Positions 8,492 to 16,377 of a DNA stretch of 50,875 nt are shown here, piece after piece. The notes below the pieces were generated by a model that was given only the letters and a program-made list of their open reading frames with translations, did not search any database and was not told where the DNA came from. The DNA comes from Oligoflexia bacterium (GTDB lineage Bacteria > Bdellovibrionota > UBA1018 > CAIPTA01). The position numbers and the translations under genes are program-made. Each line of letters opens with the position of its first letter. The stretch's first letter is position 1. Where the stretch lies: assembly GCA_023954355.1 (NCBI GenBank), contig JAMLID010000023.1, positions 1 to 50,875 on the forward strand, given 5' to 3'.

Positions 8492-9448
8492 ATGAGCAGC
8501 ATGTCTTTCACGCTGCTTTTAGGATTAATTGTATGCAATGCAATATGGGCAACAAACCCTCTTATGGGAAAAATTCTTATGGAACGCTTTTCTCCCATGG
8601 AAGTCTCGTGGCTAAGATATTTTTCTGCTTCCCTAGCCTGCATCTTAATTCTTTTTTTTAAGAGCTATTCTAATCCATTAAATCGAGATATTCCTCGTCT
8701 TAAAAAAGACAAAAAACTAATACTATTTGTCTTTCTTGTAGGTGTCGTTACTTTCTACGGTTCACCTTTAGCACAGTATATTGGGTTAGCTCGTTCAACA
8801 GCTACAGAAAACGCTGTTTTAGTTTCTATTGAGCCAATTGCAGCAGTATTTCTAGCTTGGATTTTTTTGAAAGAAAAAATCAAATTCAGAGACTGTTTAG
8901 CTATGTTTTTTGCGCTAATCGGCTTTTTGCTATTATCTAATGTTCGTCCAAGTGAGCTAGGAAAATCACTGCAAGAATTCAATATGGGGAATTTATTTCT
9001 ATTAGCCGCCATGCCGATGGAGGCAACGTATACAATAATTAGTCGCGCCATAGGCGGTAAACTTCATGCGATTAGCTTATTTTCATTAGGGCTAACATTA
9101 GGCATATTTATTCTTACGGTAAGTCTACTTCTATGGAACATACCGTTAGCATCAACCCTAAGCGACCTACAATCTCTTTCCTATAAAGAAGCTGTTGCCA
9201 TTTTTTGGATGGGACCACTTGGAACTACGATTACCTATATTTTTTGGACAAAGGCACTAGAGGGAGCAAGTGTATTCGCTGTGTCACTTACTCTTTTTAC
9301 TCAACCGATAGTTGGTGCTATTAACGGCGCTCTTATACTGGATGAGAGATTAAATTTTTGGCAGATTATTGGGGCCTTAATAATTACTACAGGGCTCTTA
9401 ATTAAGACCTCAAAAAAAGAAAGGCCTGATCATGTGGGAATCAACTAA
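8492..9448 (+). CDS. EamA/DMT-family transporter
   Basis: Integral membrane protein of 318 residues with about ten hydrophobic helices in two homologous halves, the drug/metabolite transporter (EamA) pattern. Typical blocks are NPLMGKILMERFSPMEVSWLRY in helices 1-2, ENAVLVSIEPIAAVFLAWIFLKE in the first repeat, and SVFAVSLTLFTQPIVGAINGALILDE in the second. The substrate cannot be read from sequence; relatives export amino acids, metabolites or drugs. It is divergent from the acyl-CoA dehydrogenase with 41 bases between starts, and no clear ribosome site precedes the ATG. A second ATG at 8501 is possible. The gene overlaps the Bcp gene by 17 bases. Confidence 0.87.
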   Translation: MSSMSFTLLLGLIVCNAIWATNPLMGKILMERFSPMEVSWLRYFSASLACILILFFKSYSNPLNRDIPRLKKDKKLILFVFLVGVVTFYGSPLAQYIGLARSTATENAVLVSIEPIAAVFLAWIFLKEKIKFRDCLAMFFALIGFLLLSNVRPSELGKSLQEFNMGNLFLLAAMPMEATYTIISRAIGGKLHAISLFSLGLTLGIFILTVSLLLWNIPLASTLSDLQSLSYKEAVAIFWMGPLGTTITYIFWTKALEGASVFAVSLTLFTQPIVGAINGALILDERLNFWQIIGALIITTGLLIKTSKKERPDHVGIN

Positions 9449-9866
9449 AAATAAAACATTTAATCTAAAAAAATTAGATGCAGAATATACTATTCTGTAT
9501 TTTTATCCAAAAGACAATACTCCTGGGTGCACACGAGAAGGGCTAGATTTTAAAAAACTATATAAAAAATTTCTCAATCTTGGCGCAGATATTTTTGGCG
9601 TTTCGAGAGATAGTTTAAAATCACATGAGAATTTTTCAGAGAAAATGAAATGCCCATTTTCTCTAATTTCAGACCCAGAAGAAATATTATGTAAAAAATT
9701 TGATGTCATTAAAGAAAAAAATATGTACGGAAGAAAAGTTATGGGTATTGAGAGATCTACTTTTATCTTAGATAAAAAAGGCAAAGTGATAAAGGAGTGG
9801 AGAAAGATAAAAGTTCCTGGTCATGCCGAAGAAGTTCTGAGCTCATTGAAAGAAATTTTAGAATAA
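9432..9866 (+). CDS. bcp: Bcp/PrxQ-type peroxiredoxin
   Basis: Thiol peroxidase of 144 residues that reduces hydrogen peroxide and organic hydroperoxides in the cytoplasm. It has FYPKDNTPGCT with peroxidatic Cys33, GADIFGVSRDS, SLISDPE and RSTFILDKKGKV, all standard for Bcp. The position five residues after Cys33, which is Cys in two-cysteine members such as E. coli Bcp, is Asp here (CTREGLDF). This protein is therefore of the type lacking that resolving cysteine; Cys74 or Cys87 might substitute. It starts within the transporter gene (17-base overlap), so the two are co-transcribed. The stop is one base from the stop of the convergent ferredoxin gene. Confidence 0.92.
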   Translation: MWESTKNKTFNLKKLDAEYTILYFYPKDNTPGCTREGLDFKKLYKKFLNLGADIFGVSRDSLKSHENFSEKMKCPFSLISDPEEILCKKFDVIKEKNMYGRKVMGIERSTFILDKKGKVIKEWRKIKVPGHAEEVLSSLKEILE

Positions 9867-9867
9867 C

Positions 9868-10050
9868 TTACTTTTCTTCATCAACCTCAACTATAGCTTG
9901 TACGGGGCATACGGGAACGCATTCTTTACAATCAAAACATGTATCTCTATCGATAACGTACTTACTAATCCCTTTTCTAATACTTGAAGTTGGGCAAACA
10001 CTTTCACACAAAGTACAGTTAGTACATATTGATTTGATTAAAGATGGCAT
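9868..10050 (-). CDS. 2[4Fe-4S] ferredoxin
   Basis: A 60-residue ferredoxin with two complete cluster motifs, CTNCTLCESVCP near residue 9 and CFDCKECVPVCP near residue 38, each CxxCxxCxxxCP. It should carry two [4Fe-4S] clusters and act as a low-potential electron carrier in the cytoplasm. Its start abuts the stop of the STAS gene with no gap, making it the last gene of the CBS-STAS-ferredoxin operon. The redox partner is not evident from neighbours. Confidence 0.93.
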   Translation of the reverse strand: MPSLIKSICTNCTLCESVCPTSSIRKGISKYVIDRDTCFDCKECVPVCPVQAIVEVDEEK

Positions 10051-10674
10051 CTATTTACTCGCCCCTTTTTCAAATTCTTTTATTGCACTTTCAAGTGTGG
10101 AAACTTTTTCCAGTAAAGCAGCATCTGATATGGGCTCTCTACCCTTAAGTAACAAGGCCTCTAATTGTTGAATTAACTTTTTGTTTTGATCTTTTAATTC
10201 AGAGATCTCTCCTTTTAAAAGAACAATTTCTTTAGGATTTAATGCATTCAGCTTTGCCTCTAAAGCAGCAATCATAGAATCTTTTTCTGCTAGAATGCGA
10301 TCTTTCTCAGATAGCGTCGTCTCTTCATTTGCTGTACTGCCTTTAAAATGACCTATCGCCTCTTCAATCTTTGAATATACGGGGATTATTGGCGGCTTTG
10401 CAAAAGATACGATCTCGTTGCGTAAAGATTCTTTTTTAACAACTATAACAATTCGTCCTGATAATTCTCGCGCACGAATATCGATAGATGCCAATTCTCG
10501 AATAACTTCTTTTTCGATTTCCTTAGTATCATTAATATCAAGTACAATTTTATTTTTACCATCGCGCATAAGCTTAAATATACCTGCGCTTAAAATTTTG
10601 AAATTTTTACTATCAAACTCCCCTACAGCTTCAAGTATGGATATACCCTCTACTGTCTTAAGAGATATTTTCAT
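10051..10674 (-). CDS. STAS-domain protein with C-terminal coiled coil
   Basis: 207 residues. Residues 1 to about 108 look like a STAS (anti-sigma-factor-antagonist) fold: KISLKTVEGISILEAVGEFDS, KNKIVLDINDTKEI, then helix and strand segments ending near YSKIEEAIGHF. The usual phosphorylatable D-S segment after the third strand reads NDTKEIEKEVIREL, where a Thr could stand in. Residues 112-205 are a charged coiled coil (EKDRILAEKDSMIAALEAKL and following), absent from plain SpoIIAA-type antagonists. It starts within the CBS gene (ATGA overlap) and abuts the ferredoxin gene, so stoichiometric expression of the three is likely. Role inferred: a signalling scaffold. Confidence 0.8.
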   Translation of the reverse strand: MKISLKTVEGISILEAVGEFDSKNFKILSAGIFKLMRDGKNKIVLDINDTKEIEKEVIRELASIDIRARELSGRIVIVVKKESLRNEIVSFAKPPIIPVYSKIEEAIGHFKGSTANEETTLSEKDRILAEKDSMIAALEAKLNALNPKEIVLLKGEISELKDQNKKLIQQLEALLLKGREPISDAALLEKVSTLESAIKEFEKGASK

Positions 10675-11075
10675 TCATTTACCTTCGCACGATAGTATAA
10701 AACCCGCATAATATCTCTTCTGGTAATAATACCCTTAAGATTACCTTCTTTATCTAATACTGGTAATCTTCGGTACTTTGCTTTAATAAATTTTTCTAAT
10801 ACCTGCTCTAGCAATGTATCTTCTGTTACCGACTCAACATTTTTTGTATAGCTAATGGGTTTACTTAGGTCTTTAGGGTCAATGCTTTTTATGCTACCCA
10901 CTTGATTTATAATGTCATATTCAGAGACAACACCTAACATTTTTCCAGATTGATCAACTACAGGTAGCCCTGTGATTTTGTGATTAACAAGCAATCTAAC
11001 TGCATCTTCTACATTAATTTTTTCTTTAGCTACTATCATCTTAGATGACATAATATCTTTTGCTGTAGTCTTCAT
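10671..11075 (-). CDS. Two-CBS-domain protein
   Basis: 134 residues made almost wholly of a CBS pair (Bateman module). KTTAKDIMSSKMIVAKE begins CBS1, with VNHKITGLPVVDQSGKMLGVVSEYDII as its core; VESVTEDTLLEQVLEKF and YRRLPVLDKEGNLKGIITRRDIM form CBS2. Such modules bind adenine nucleotides or other adenosyl ligands and report energy or redox state. The ATG at 11075 fits the family start. An upstream TTG at 11114 with a possible AGG site would add 13 residues and cannot be excluded. It is the first gene of the operon with the STAS and ferredoxin genes, divergent from the HDOD-like gene. Confidence 0.88.
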   Translation of the reverse strand: MKTTAKDIMSSKMIVAKEKINVEDAVRLLVNHKITGLPVVDQSGKMLGVVSEYDIINQVGSIKSIDPKDLSKPISYTKNVESVTEDTLLEQVLEKFIKAKYRRLPVLDKEGNLKGIITRRDIMRVLYYRAKVNE

Positions 11076-11166
11076 TCTTAAAAGATACCGCTCTAGCCCT
11101 CTATTTGGCAACAAAACCTATTAGAATTTGACTTCGTTTAAGAAAGCCTACAACCTAAAATAGTAA

Positions 11167-12177
11167 ATGGCAGAATATACCTTGATAAACCAATGGATAA
11201 CAAAGTCATTTAAATTTGACTTAGGCATTACCTCTAAAAGGTTACTACAAAGATTTTGCCAATCAGATGTCTCTATATCAGATATAGCCGCTCTCTTAAG
11301 AAAGAATCAAAGTTATAAGCATAATTTATCTTCTCTATGTGCAAAATTAATGAATCCAGCTACGAACGAGTCAGAAAAAGAATTTAAGCCTTCTTCTCAT
11401 AGAATAGTAGCTTTGCTAGGCCCTATCGCTACACGCAATCTTGTAGTTGGTAGTCGTATCTACAGAATAAAGAATGGCAAGCTACCAGACTTAAGCGTTA
11501 ATGAAGAAAAACAAGAAAGTACAAAGTTTCTCAAAACGGCATTGTCTCTAGAAGATTTTATTCAATCAAGAAACCTAATGCATCCCGAAGTTGCCTTCAG
11601 CTGCGGAATTTTCATAGACTTATTTGATCTCATTTTCGAAAATGAAGCGTGGTATAAAGAAGAATTAAAAGAAAGACCTGCTATACTCGCTAAAATAAAA
11701 AGAGCGATAGTACTTGCAAACCATTTTTCACAAGCACTATCGTTTCCAGCGACTTCACTTATTGCAGCCGCTATGTACACTCAAATGAGTCGTTTATTTG
11801 CCCATTCAAAAGAAAAAGGATTTCAGTTTGTATCTAAAAATCGCACTTACCAAGCCGGTATAGAAAAAAAGATATATGGCTATCTGCCTGAAGACATTTT
11901 AGCTTTATGCCTATCGCACTACCAGATTTTTCCTGAAATATTTAGCGCTGTACGCTACTACCGAGAACCCTACCAATTAATTGGAGAACCGCCTCAAGCA
12001 TCTCAATTAGCCGCTGTATTACAAATTATGGATGCTTATGTAGAAGACTGGAAGCCCGCGAAAGATGAAAAAGATTCACGTATTCATCAATGGTTAAATC
12101 CAACTACTAATCGAATAGGATTAAGACCCAACTCTATTCTTAAAATCTTAGAGCAAAGCTCTAAGATAAATATTTAA
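11167..12177 (+). CDS. HDOD-like domain protein (divergent)
   Basis: 336 residues, cytoplasmic, mainly helical. Several blocks resemble HDOD domains, the catalytically dead relatives of HD phosphohydrolases found in signalling proteins: an early DISDIAALLRKNQS-type segment, IVALLGPIATRNLV (HDOD has a conserved I..LG...+ helix here), and late HYQIFPEIFSAVRYYREP followed by QLAAVLQIMDAYVEDW. The HD catalytic doublet is not seen, as expected for HDOD. The assignment is moderate because overall similarity is low. The gene stands alone, divergent from the CBS operon and convergent with the LysR-type gene. Confidence 0.6.
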   Translation: MAEYTLINQWITKSFKFDLGITSKRLLQRFCQSDVSISDIAALLRKNQSYKHNLSSLCAKLMNPATNESEKEFKPSSHRIVALLGPIATRNLVVGSRIYRIKNGKLPDLSVNEEKQESTKFLKTALSLEDFIQSRNLMHPEVAFSCGIFIDLFDLIFENEAWYKEELKERPAILAKIKRAIVLANHFSQALSFPATSLIAAAMYTQMSRLFAHSKEKGFQFVSKNRTYQAGIEKKIYGYLPEDILALCLSHYQIFPEIFSAVRYYREPYQLIGEPPQASQLAAVLQIMDAYVEDWKPAKDEKDSRIHQWLNPTTNRIGLRPNSILKILEQSSKINI

Positions 12178-12211
12178 GCTTTTTGCTTAGCAAGCTAAAC
12201 CGCACTGGGCA

Positions 12212-12997
12212 TTACCGAATTTTTGCAGAGTAATCTACATTATATAAAGCATCCCATAGCTTTCCGTGAAGATCGTCTCTTGCTAATAAGAATATAGGTT
12301 GCATATCGTTTTTAATTTTACTCTTAAGCTTAGGCTTTGACGGTAGAGTTCCGTGACCACCTATATGATGTAGCCAGCTTTTTCTTACTGAAAGTGAGTT
12401 ACTTACCAAAATCTTTTCGCCTGTATGCTTTTTCTCTTTGTTTACATGAAATTCAAAACTACTTAATACGTGATATCTTTGATTGGTTTGAATATAATCT
12501 AATGATTGGTATCCAAGAAGGGATGAATATTTATGCTTTTTAACTCCAGGCTCCCTAGAGCTAAAAATTAGGTCTAAATCCCCTCGAAAAAAACCTTTCT
12601 CTAGTCGATCAAGATCAAAAACGTCTAATTCAATGACTTTTATATGCGAAAATTCGTAAAGCTTTTCTAAAAAAGGAAAGGTTAGCTCCAATAACCCTTC
12701 TAAGGCTCCTATATTAATTTGACTAGGAATAGCATCTTGAATCACTTCTAAAATTTCTCTATCCATATGTCTTATTTTTCGATGATAAAAATTAGCCAGC
12801 TTTTGCGCCGAACTCGTCCAACTTGAATTTCTCTTTGAACTTCGATCAAGAAGTGTAATTTCATATTCATCTTCGATTTTTTTCAGAATACGAGAAAGTT
12901 GGGGCTGGCTTAGTCCTATGTGGTGCGATGCGCCAGATAAATTTTTAAAAGCCACTGCCCTAGCTAAAATAGAAAGTTCATAAATAGGTGTCTGCAT
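12212..12997 (-). CDS. LysR-family transcriptional regulator, short form
   Basis: 261 residues with an N-terminal LysR winged helix-turn-helix (residues about 1-62): ELSILARAVAFKNLSGASHHIGLSQPQLSRILKKIEDE, with SQPQLSRILKKIE as the recognition helix and LLDRSSKRNSSWTSSA as the wing. The remaining 200 residues resemble a trimmed periplasmic-binding-type effector domain (INIGALEGLLELTFPFLEKL, FRGDLDLIFSS), about 40 residues shorter than usual. A near-perfect inverted repeat lies just upstream, suggesting autoregulation. The target is unknown because no gene is divergently oriented next to it; the upstream neighbour points the same way and ends in a strong terminator. Confidence 0.85.
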   Translation of the reverse strand: MQTPIYELSILARAVAFKNLSGASHHIGLSQPQLSRILKKIEDEYEITLLDRSSKRNSSWTSSAQKLANFYHRKIRHMDREILEVIQDAIPSQINIGALEGLLELTFPFLEKLYEFSHIKVIELDVFDLDRLEKGFFRGDLDLIFSSREPGVKKHKYSSLLGYQSLDYIQTNQRYHVLSSFEFHVNKEKKHTGEKILVSNSLSVRKSWLHHIGGHGTLPSKPKLKSKIKNDMQPIFLLARDDLHGKLWDALYNVDYSAKIR

Positions 12998-13002
12998 TAT
13001 TA

Positions 13003-13037
13003 ATTATGCATATCATGAATAATAAAATATGCATTAT
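13003..13037. promoter_or_regulatory. Candidate LysR-type operator (inverted repeat)
   Basis: ATTATGCATAT at 13003-13013 and ATATGCATTAT at 13027-13037 are reverse complements at 10 of 11 positions, with a 13-base gap. They lie 6-40 bases upstream of the LysR-type start codon. Dyads of this form next to a LysR gene are commonly the autoregulatory site. No experiment supports it here. Confidence 0.5.
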
Positions 13038-13114
13038 GTATTTTTGCTCTAATGAAGTTCGAGATAAACCATCTTCATCCAGGAAACTGGATAACCCAAA
13101 AACCTGATTGACTT

Positions 13115-13146
13115 AAAAAAGCCCTAAATTTTTTAGGGCTTTTTTT
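13115..13146. terminator. Bidirectional intrinsic terminator
   Basis: AAAAAAGCCCTAAA and TTTAGGGCTTTTTT form a stem of about 14 pairs including the flanking A and T tracts, so it can act on both strands. On the minus strand it overlaps the stop codon of the lysine-rich protein gene and would end that transcript before the LysR-type promoter. Confidence 0.85.
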
Positions 13147-13450
13147 ATTCGTTAGGTACTGAAGGCGCTGGCAATGGATCTGCATCTTCTAGAGATTGGT
13201 ATTCTTGGGCTTCAGCTGCTTGTGGAACTTCTTTCGCTTTTGGCGCTTTCTTTTTCTTAGCCTTTTTAGCTTTCTGTTTTATTTTCTGTTTCTTCTTTTT
13301 GGCTTTATTAGTTTTTGCTTTTTTAGATGACTTCTTTTTCATTTCTTTTTTCGATTTTTGCCCAGACGAATTAGCGTTTGCATAAGCATAATTTGGTGAA
13401 ATTATTGCCAAGGATAAAAGAGATAAAAAAAACACGAATATTGGACGCAT
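13145..13450 (-). CDS. Exported lysine-rich low-complexity protein
   Basis: 101 residues. An N-terminal signal peptide (MRPIFVFFLSLLSLAIISPNYAYA) is followed by a segment at about residues 31-73 holding 25 lysines with Ala, Ser and Gln, resembling histone-H1-like tails. The C-terminus is acidic and proline-rich (YQSLEDADPLPAPSVPNE). A GGAG ribosome site lies six bases before the ATG, and a bidirectional terminator overlaps the stop, so it forms its own transcription unit. A polycation in the periplasm or outside could bind nucleic acid, lipopolysaccharide or wall polymer; that is speculation. Family not recognised. Confidence 0.75.
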   Translation of the reverse strand: MRPIFVFFLSLLSLAIISPNYAYANANSSGQKSKKEMKKKSSKKAKTNKAKKKKQKIKQKAKKAKKKKAPKAKEVPQAAEAQEYQSLEDADPLPAPSVPNE

Positions 13451-13556
13451 AGTTTACTCCATAAAACTGTTACTGAACTTTCTAACCATAAGCGTACCGT
13501 ATTATTTTATGGCACCAAATGAAAATTTATGGTTGATTCAGGATCAAGAGGTAAGT

Positions 13557-14036
13557 ATGAAAAAACAAAACGTAGTAAGTATTCATTATACATTAAAAGA
13601 TAAGTCCGGAACAGTCGTAGACTCTTCTGACGGCAGAGAGCCCCTTTCCTATTTAGAAGGCGCAGGCAACATTATTCCAGGACTTGAAAGCCAATTAAAG
13701 GACCTACCTGTAGGAACTAAAAAGAAAGTAACCGTACCAGCAAAAGATGCTTATGGAGAAACCCGCGCTGACTTAATTATGAGTGTTCCTCGCACGCAAT
13801 TCCCTGCAGATCTTAAAATTAAAGTAGGTGACCATTTTAGAACGGGGCCAGAAGCTCATGCGCCTGTATTTATGGTACAAAAAATCGAAGATGACTCTAT
13901 CGTTTTAGATGGCAATCACCCGATGGCAGGTAAAGAGCTATTCTTTGATATTGAAATTATCTCCGTACGTGAAGCAAGTGCTGAAGAGCAAGCTCATGGC
14001 CACGCCCATGGTCCGGGTGGCCACCACCATCACTAA
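13557..14036 (+). CDS. FKBP-type peptidyl-prolyl isomerase, SlyD-like
   Basis: 159-residue cytoplasmic peptidyl-prolyl cis-trans isomerase and chaperone of the SlyD type. The FKBP part begins VVSIHYTLKDKSGTVVDSS and continues LSYLEGAGNIIPGLESQL and AYGE. The inserted-flap chaperone domain follows (PRTQFPADLKIKVGDHF), then NHPMAGKELFFDIEII. The C-terminus is His-rich (AHGHAHGPGGHHHH), a likely nickel- or zinc-binding tail as in SlyD. The start at 13557 is chosen over an in-frame ATG at 13509 because AAGAGGT lies just before it and the protein then begins as the family does. RarD follows nine bases downstream. Confidence 0.93.
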   Translation: MKKQNVVSIHYTLKDKSGTVVDSSDGREPLSYLEGAGNIIPGLESQLKDLPVGTKKKVTVPAKDAYGETRADLIMSVPRTQFPADLKIKVGDHFRTGPEAHAPVFMVQKIEDDSIVLDGNHPMAGKELFFDIEIISVREASAEEQAHGHAHGPGGHHHH

Positions 14037-14044
14037 AGTAAAGC

Positions 14045-14926
14045 ATGAACCCGGCCCTTTTTGCTACAATCGCCTTTTTTTGGTGGGGCCTGGTGCCTGC
14101 TTACTGGAAGCTGATTACTAGAATTCCTGCAGTAGAATCTATTCACTACAGAATTTTATTCTCATTTCTATTTTTAATTATAGTACTTAAATTTCGCTCT
14201 CAGCTAAGACAGTCGTTTCGACTTTTGCGTACGAAAAAACAAACTTTACTGATCGCCTGCTCTGGCTTACTCATAGGCTTAAATTGGTTTTTATACGTAT
14301 GGGCCATTAATCATAATCAAATTGTAGAGGCAAGCCTTGGTTACTTTATCAATCCATTGGTAAATATCGCTTTAGGGACTCTTTTCTTTCGAGAAAAAAT
14401 GAATCGCCTACAAGTTACGGCGTGTATTCTAGCTGCTATAGGTGTTTCAATTTTGACATGGAAAGTTGGAACTTTACCTTGGATATCTCTAGGCCTTGCG
14501 TTCACTTTCGCTCTTTACGGCTTATGCAGAAAAGTACTGCAGGCCACTACTATAGATGCCACTTTTTTAGAAACTCTTTTATTATCGCCTATTTCTTTTC
14601 TCTATTTGATCTATCATTTCAATGGTAGCGCCTTGTTCTCTAATCACACGCAAACTATTGAGCTCCTAGCAATACTCTGTAGTGGCGTTGTAACAACAGT
14701 TCCTCTGCTTTGCTTTGCAGAAGCTGCAAAACACTTAGCGCTATCAACCTTAGGTTTTTTTCAATTCATAGCTCCGACACTACAATTTTTACTTGGAGTA
14801 TTCGTATACAAAGAGTCATTCGACTTCACTAAATTAGTGGCTTTTATATTTATTTGGCTTGGATTAACCTTATTTATTTTTCATTCAATTAGCGAACGTA
14901 AGAAAAAAATTCAATACATTCGTTAA
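14045..14926 (+). CDS. rarD: RarD-type EamA-family transporter
   Basis: 293-residue inner-membrane protein with about ten helices. It shows the RarD pattern: AFFWWGLVPAYWKLI in helix 1, ESIHYRILFSFLFL in helix 2, LIGLNWFLYVWAINHNQIVEASLGYFINP in the first repeat and LALSTLGFFQFIAPTLQFLLGVFVYKE near the end. RarD members are named for chloramphenicol sensitivity, but their natural substrate is poorly known. The gene follows the SlyD-like gene after eight bases, so it is probably co-transcribed. It is distinct from the other EamA protein at 8.5-9.4 kb. Confidence 0.9.
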   Translation: MNPALFATIAFFWWGLVPAYWKLITRIPAVESIHYRILFSFLFLIIVLKFRSQLRQSFRLLRTKKQTLLIACSGLLIGLNWFLYVWAINHNQIVEASLGYFINPLVNIALGTLFFREKMNRLQVTACILAAIGVSILTWKVGTLPWISLGLAFTFALYGLCRKVLQATTIDATFLETLLLSPISFLYLIYHFNGSALFSNHTQTIELLAILCSGVVTTVPLLCFAEAAKHLALSTLGFFQFIAPTLQFLLGVFVYKESFDFTKLVAFIFIWLGLTLFIFHSISERKKKIQYIR

Positions 14927-14995
14927 TTAACCGCTACCATGTTTTCAAACTGAAATCTTGAACCCTCGCAGGTAATGCATCCATAATAGATAAAT

Positions 14996-16333
14996 ATGAA
15001 AACATTTGATTTAGTGGTGATTGGTTCTGGTCCAGGCGGATTCAAGGCAGCAATTCAAGCCTCAAAACTTGGAAAAAAAGTCGCAATAATAGAAAAAAAT
15101 AAAATTGGAGGTTCATGCACTTTTGCTGGAACTATACCAAGTAAAAGCCTAAGAGAGGCTGCAATAAATAAATCGTACAAAAGCTTTAAAACCGCATGGG
15201 CAAGAATGCAACAAATAGTAGTAAGCGAAGCAAAAACAATTAAACACCAAATTGAAAGAAACCAGATAGAGATTATTCAGGGAACTGCACAAATAGAAAC
15301 TGCTCAACTTGTTCAAGTGGTAAGTAAAAATAAAATAGAAAAGATCAGCGCAAAAAAAATTATAATCGCAACTGGCACAAGGCCCATTCATCACGACGAG
15401 TTTTCGATAACCAAAAAAGGAATCTACTGCAGCGACTCCATTCTTAAAATTAAATCGCTACCCAAAAAAATGCTAATTATAGGCTCAGGAGTAATTGGCT
15501 GTGAGTACGCAACTATCTTTAACCGCCTCGGCAGTAAAGTAACTTTAATAGACAGAAGAAGAGACTTATTAAGAAACTTAGATCACGAGATACGTGGACT
15601 TTTAGAAAATTCATTTAAAGAAAACAATATAGACCTTCATTTAGGCTGTAAAATAGACTTATTACCTGGAGCAAAAGGATCTGCGAACTTAATAATAAAA
15701 CTTAATGGCAAAAAATTCGTCTTTGATACTGTTTTAGTTTCTATGGGCCGAAAGCCCAATACAGAAGAGTTGGGCTTGGATAGTTTGGGGGTAGATAGAG
15801 ACGAAAGAGGTTTCATTAAGGTTGGAGCAGACTATCAAACTAATATAAAGGGGGTTTATGCAGTCGGCGATGTCATAGGAGCCCCTTCTCTTGCTGCCGC
15901 CTCTTTTGAGCAAGGTCGCATAGCGGCTTATACTGCTTTTAGTGGAACCTCCTCTGTTCTAGAGCCTAAAATTCCTACGGGGATTTACACAATACCTGAG
16001 ATCTCTACCTTTGGCTTTAATGAACAAGAAATTAAAGAACGAAGTGGGAAATATGTAATCGGCCGATCTAAGTTTTCTGAACTGGCAAAAGGACTAATTT
16101 CTGGAAACACCTTTGGCTTACTTAAGCTTATTGTCTCTTCAGAAAATAGAAAAATACTTGGCGTACACCTAATCGGCAATGGGGCCACAGAGCTAGTACA
16201 TATCGGTCAGATTTTAAGCACCGCAGGAATCACCATCGACACTCTAGTAGATACGGTATTTAACTACCCAACCTTTGCCGAAGCATACAAAGTGGCTGCG
16301 TTAGATGCAGTCAACCAGCTAAGAAAAGTCTAG
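14996..16333 (+). CDS. sthA: SthA-like flavoprotein, probable soluble pyridine nucleotide transhydrogenase
   Basis: 445-residue member of the lipoamide dehydrogenase superfamily with an N-terminal FAD site (DLVVIGSGPGGFKAA), a central NAD(P) site (MLIIGSGVIGCEYATIFNRLG), ATGTRP, AVGDVIG, and a C-terminal dimer domain. The redox-active pair C-x4-C is broken: the segment reads GGSCTFAGTIPSKSL, with Cys41 kept and the second Cys replaced by Thr. This C-T-x-x-G-T-I-P-S-K form is that of SthA, which interconverts NADH and NADPH without a disulfide. The fatty-acid desaturase follows after 44 bases in the same direction. Confidence 0.85.
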   Translation: MKTFDLVVIGSGPGGFKAAIQASKLGKKVAIIEKNKIGGSCTFAGTIPSKSLREAAINKSYKSFKTAWARMQQIVVSEAKTIKHQIERNQIEIIQGTAQIETAQLVQVVSKNKIEKISAKKIIIATGTRPIHHDEFSITKKGIYCSDSILKIKSLPKKMLIIGSGVIGCEYATIFNRLGSKVTLIDRRRDLLRNLDHEIRGLLENSFKENNIDLHLGCKIDLLPGAKGSANLIIKLNGKKFVFDTVLVSMGRKPNTEELGLDSLGVDRDERGFIKVGADYQTNIKGVYAVGDVIGAPSLAAASFEQGRIAAYTAFSGTSSVLEPKIPTGIYTIPEISTFGFNEQEIKERSGKYVIGRSKFSELAKGLISGNTFGLLKLIVSSENRKILGVHLIGNGATELVHIGQILSTAGITIDTLVDTVFNYPTFAEAYKVAALDAVNQLRKV

Positions 16334-16377
16334 CAAAATCGATTTGCTCCAAGCTAGAATGCCTACGAGAGGTATGC

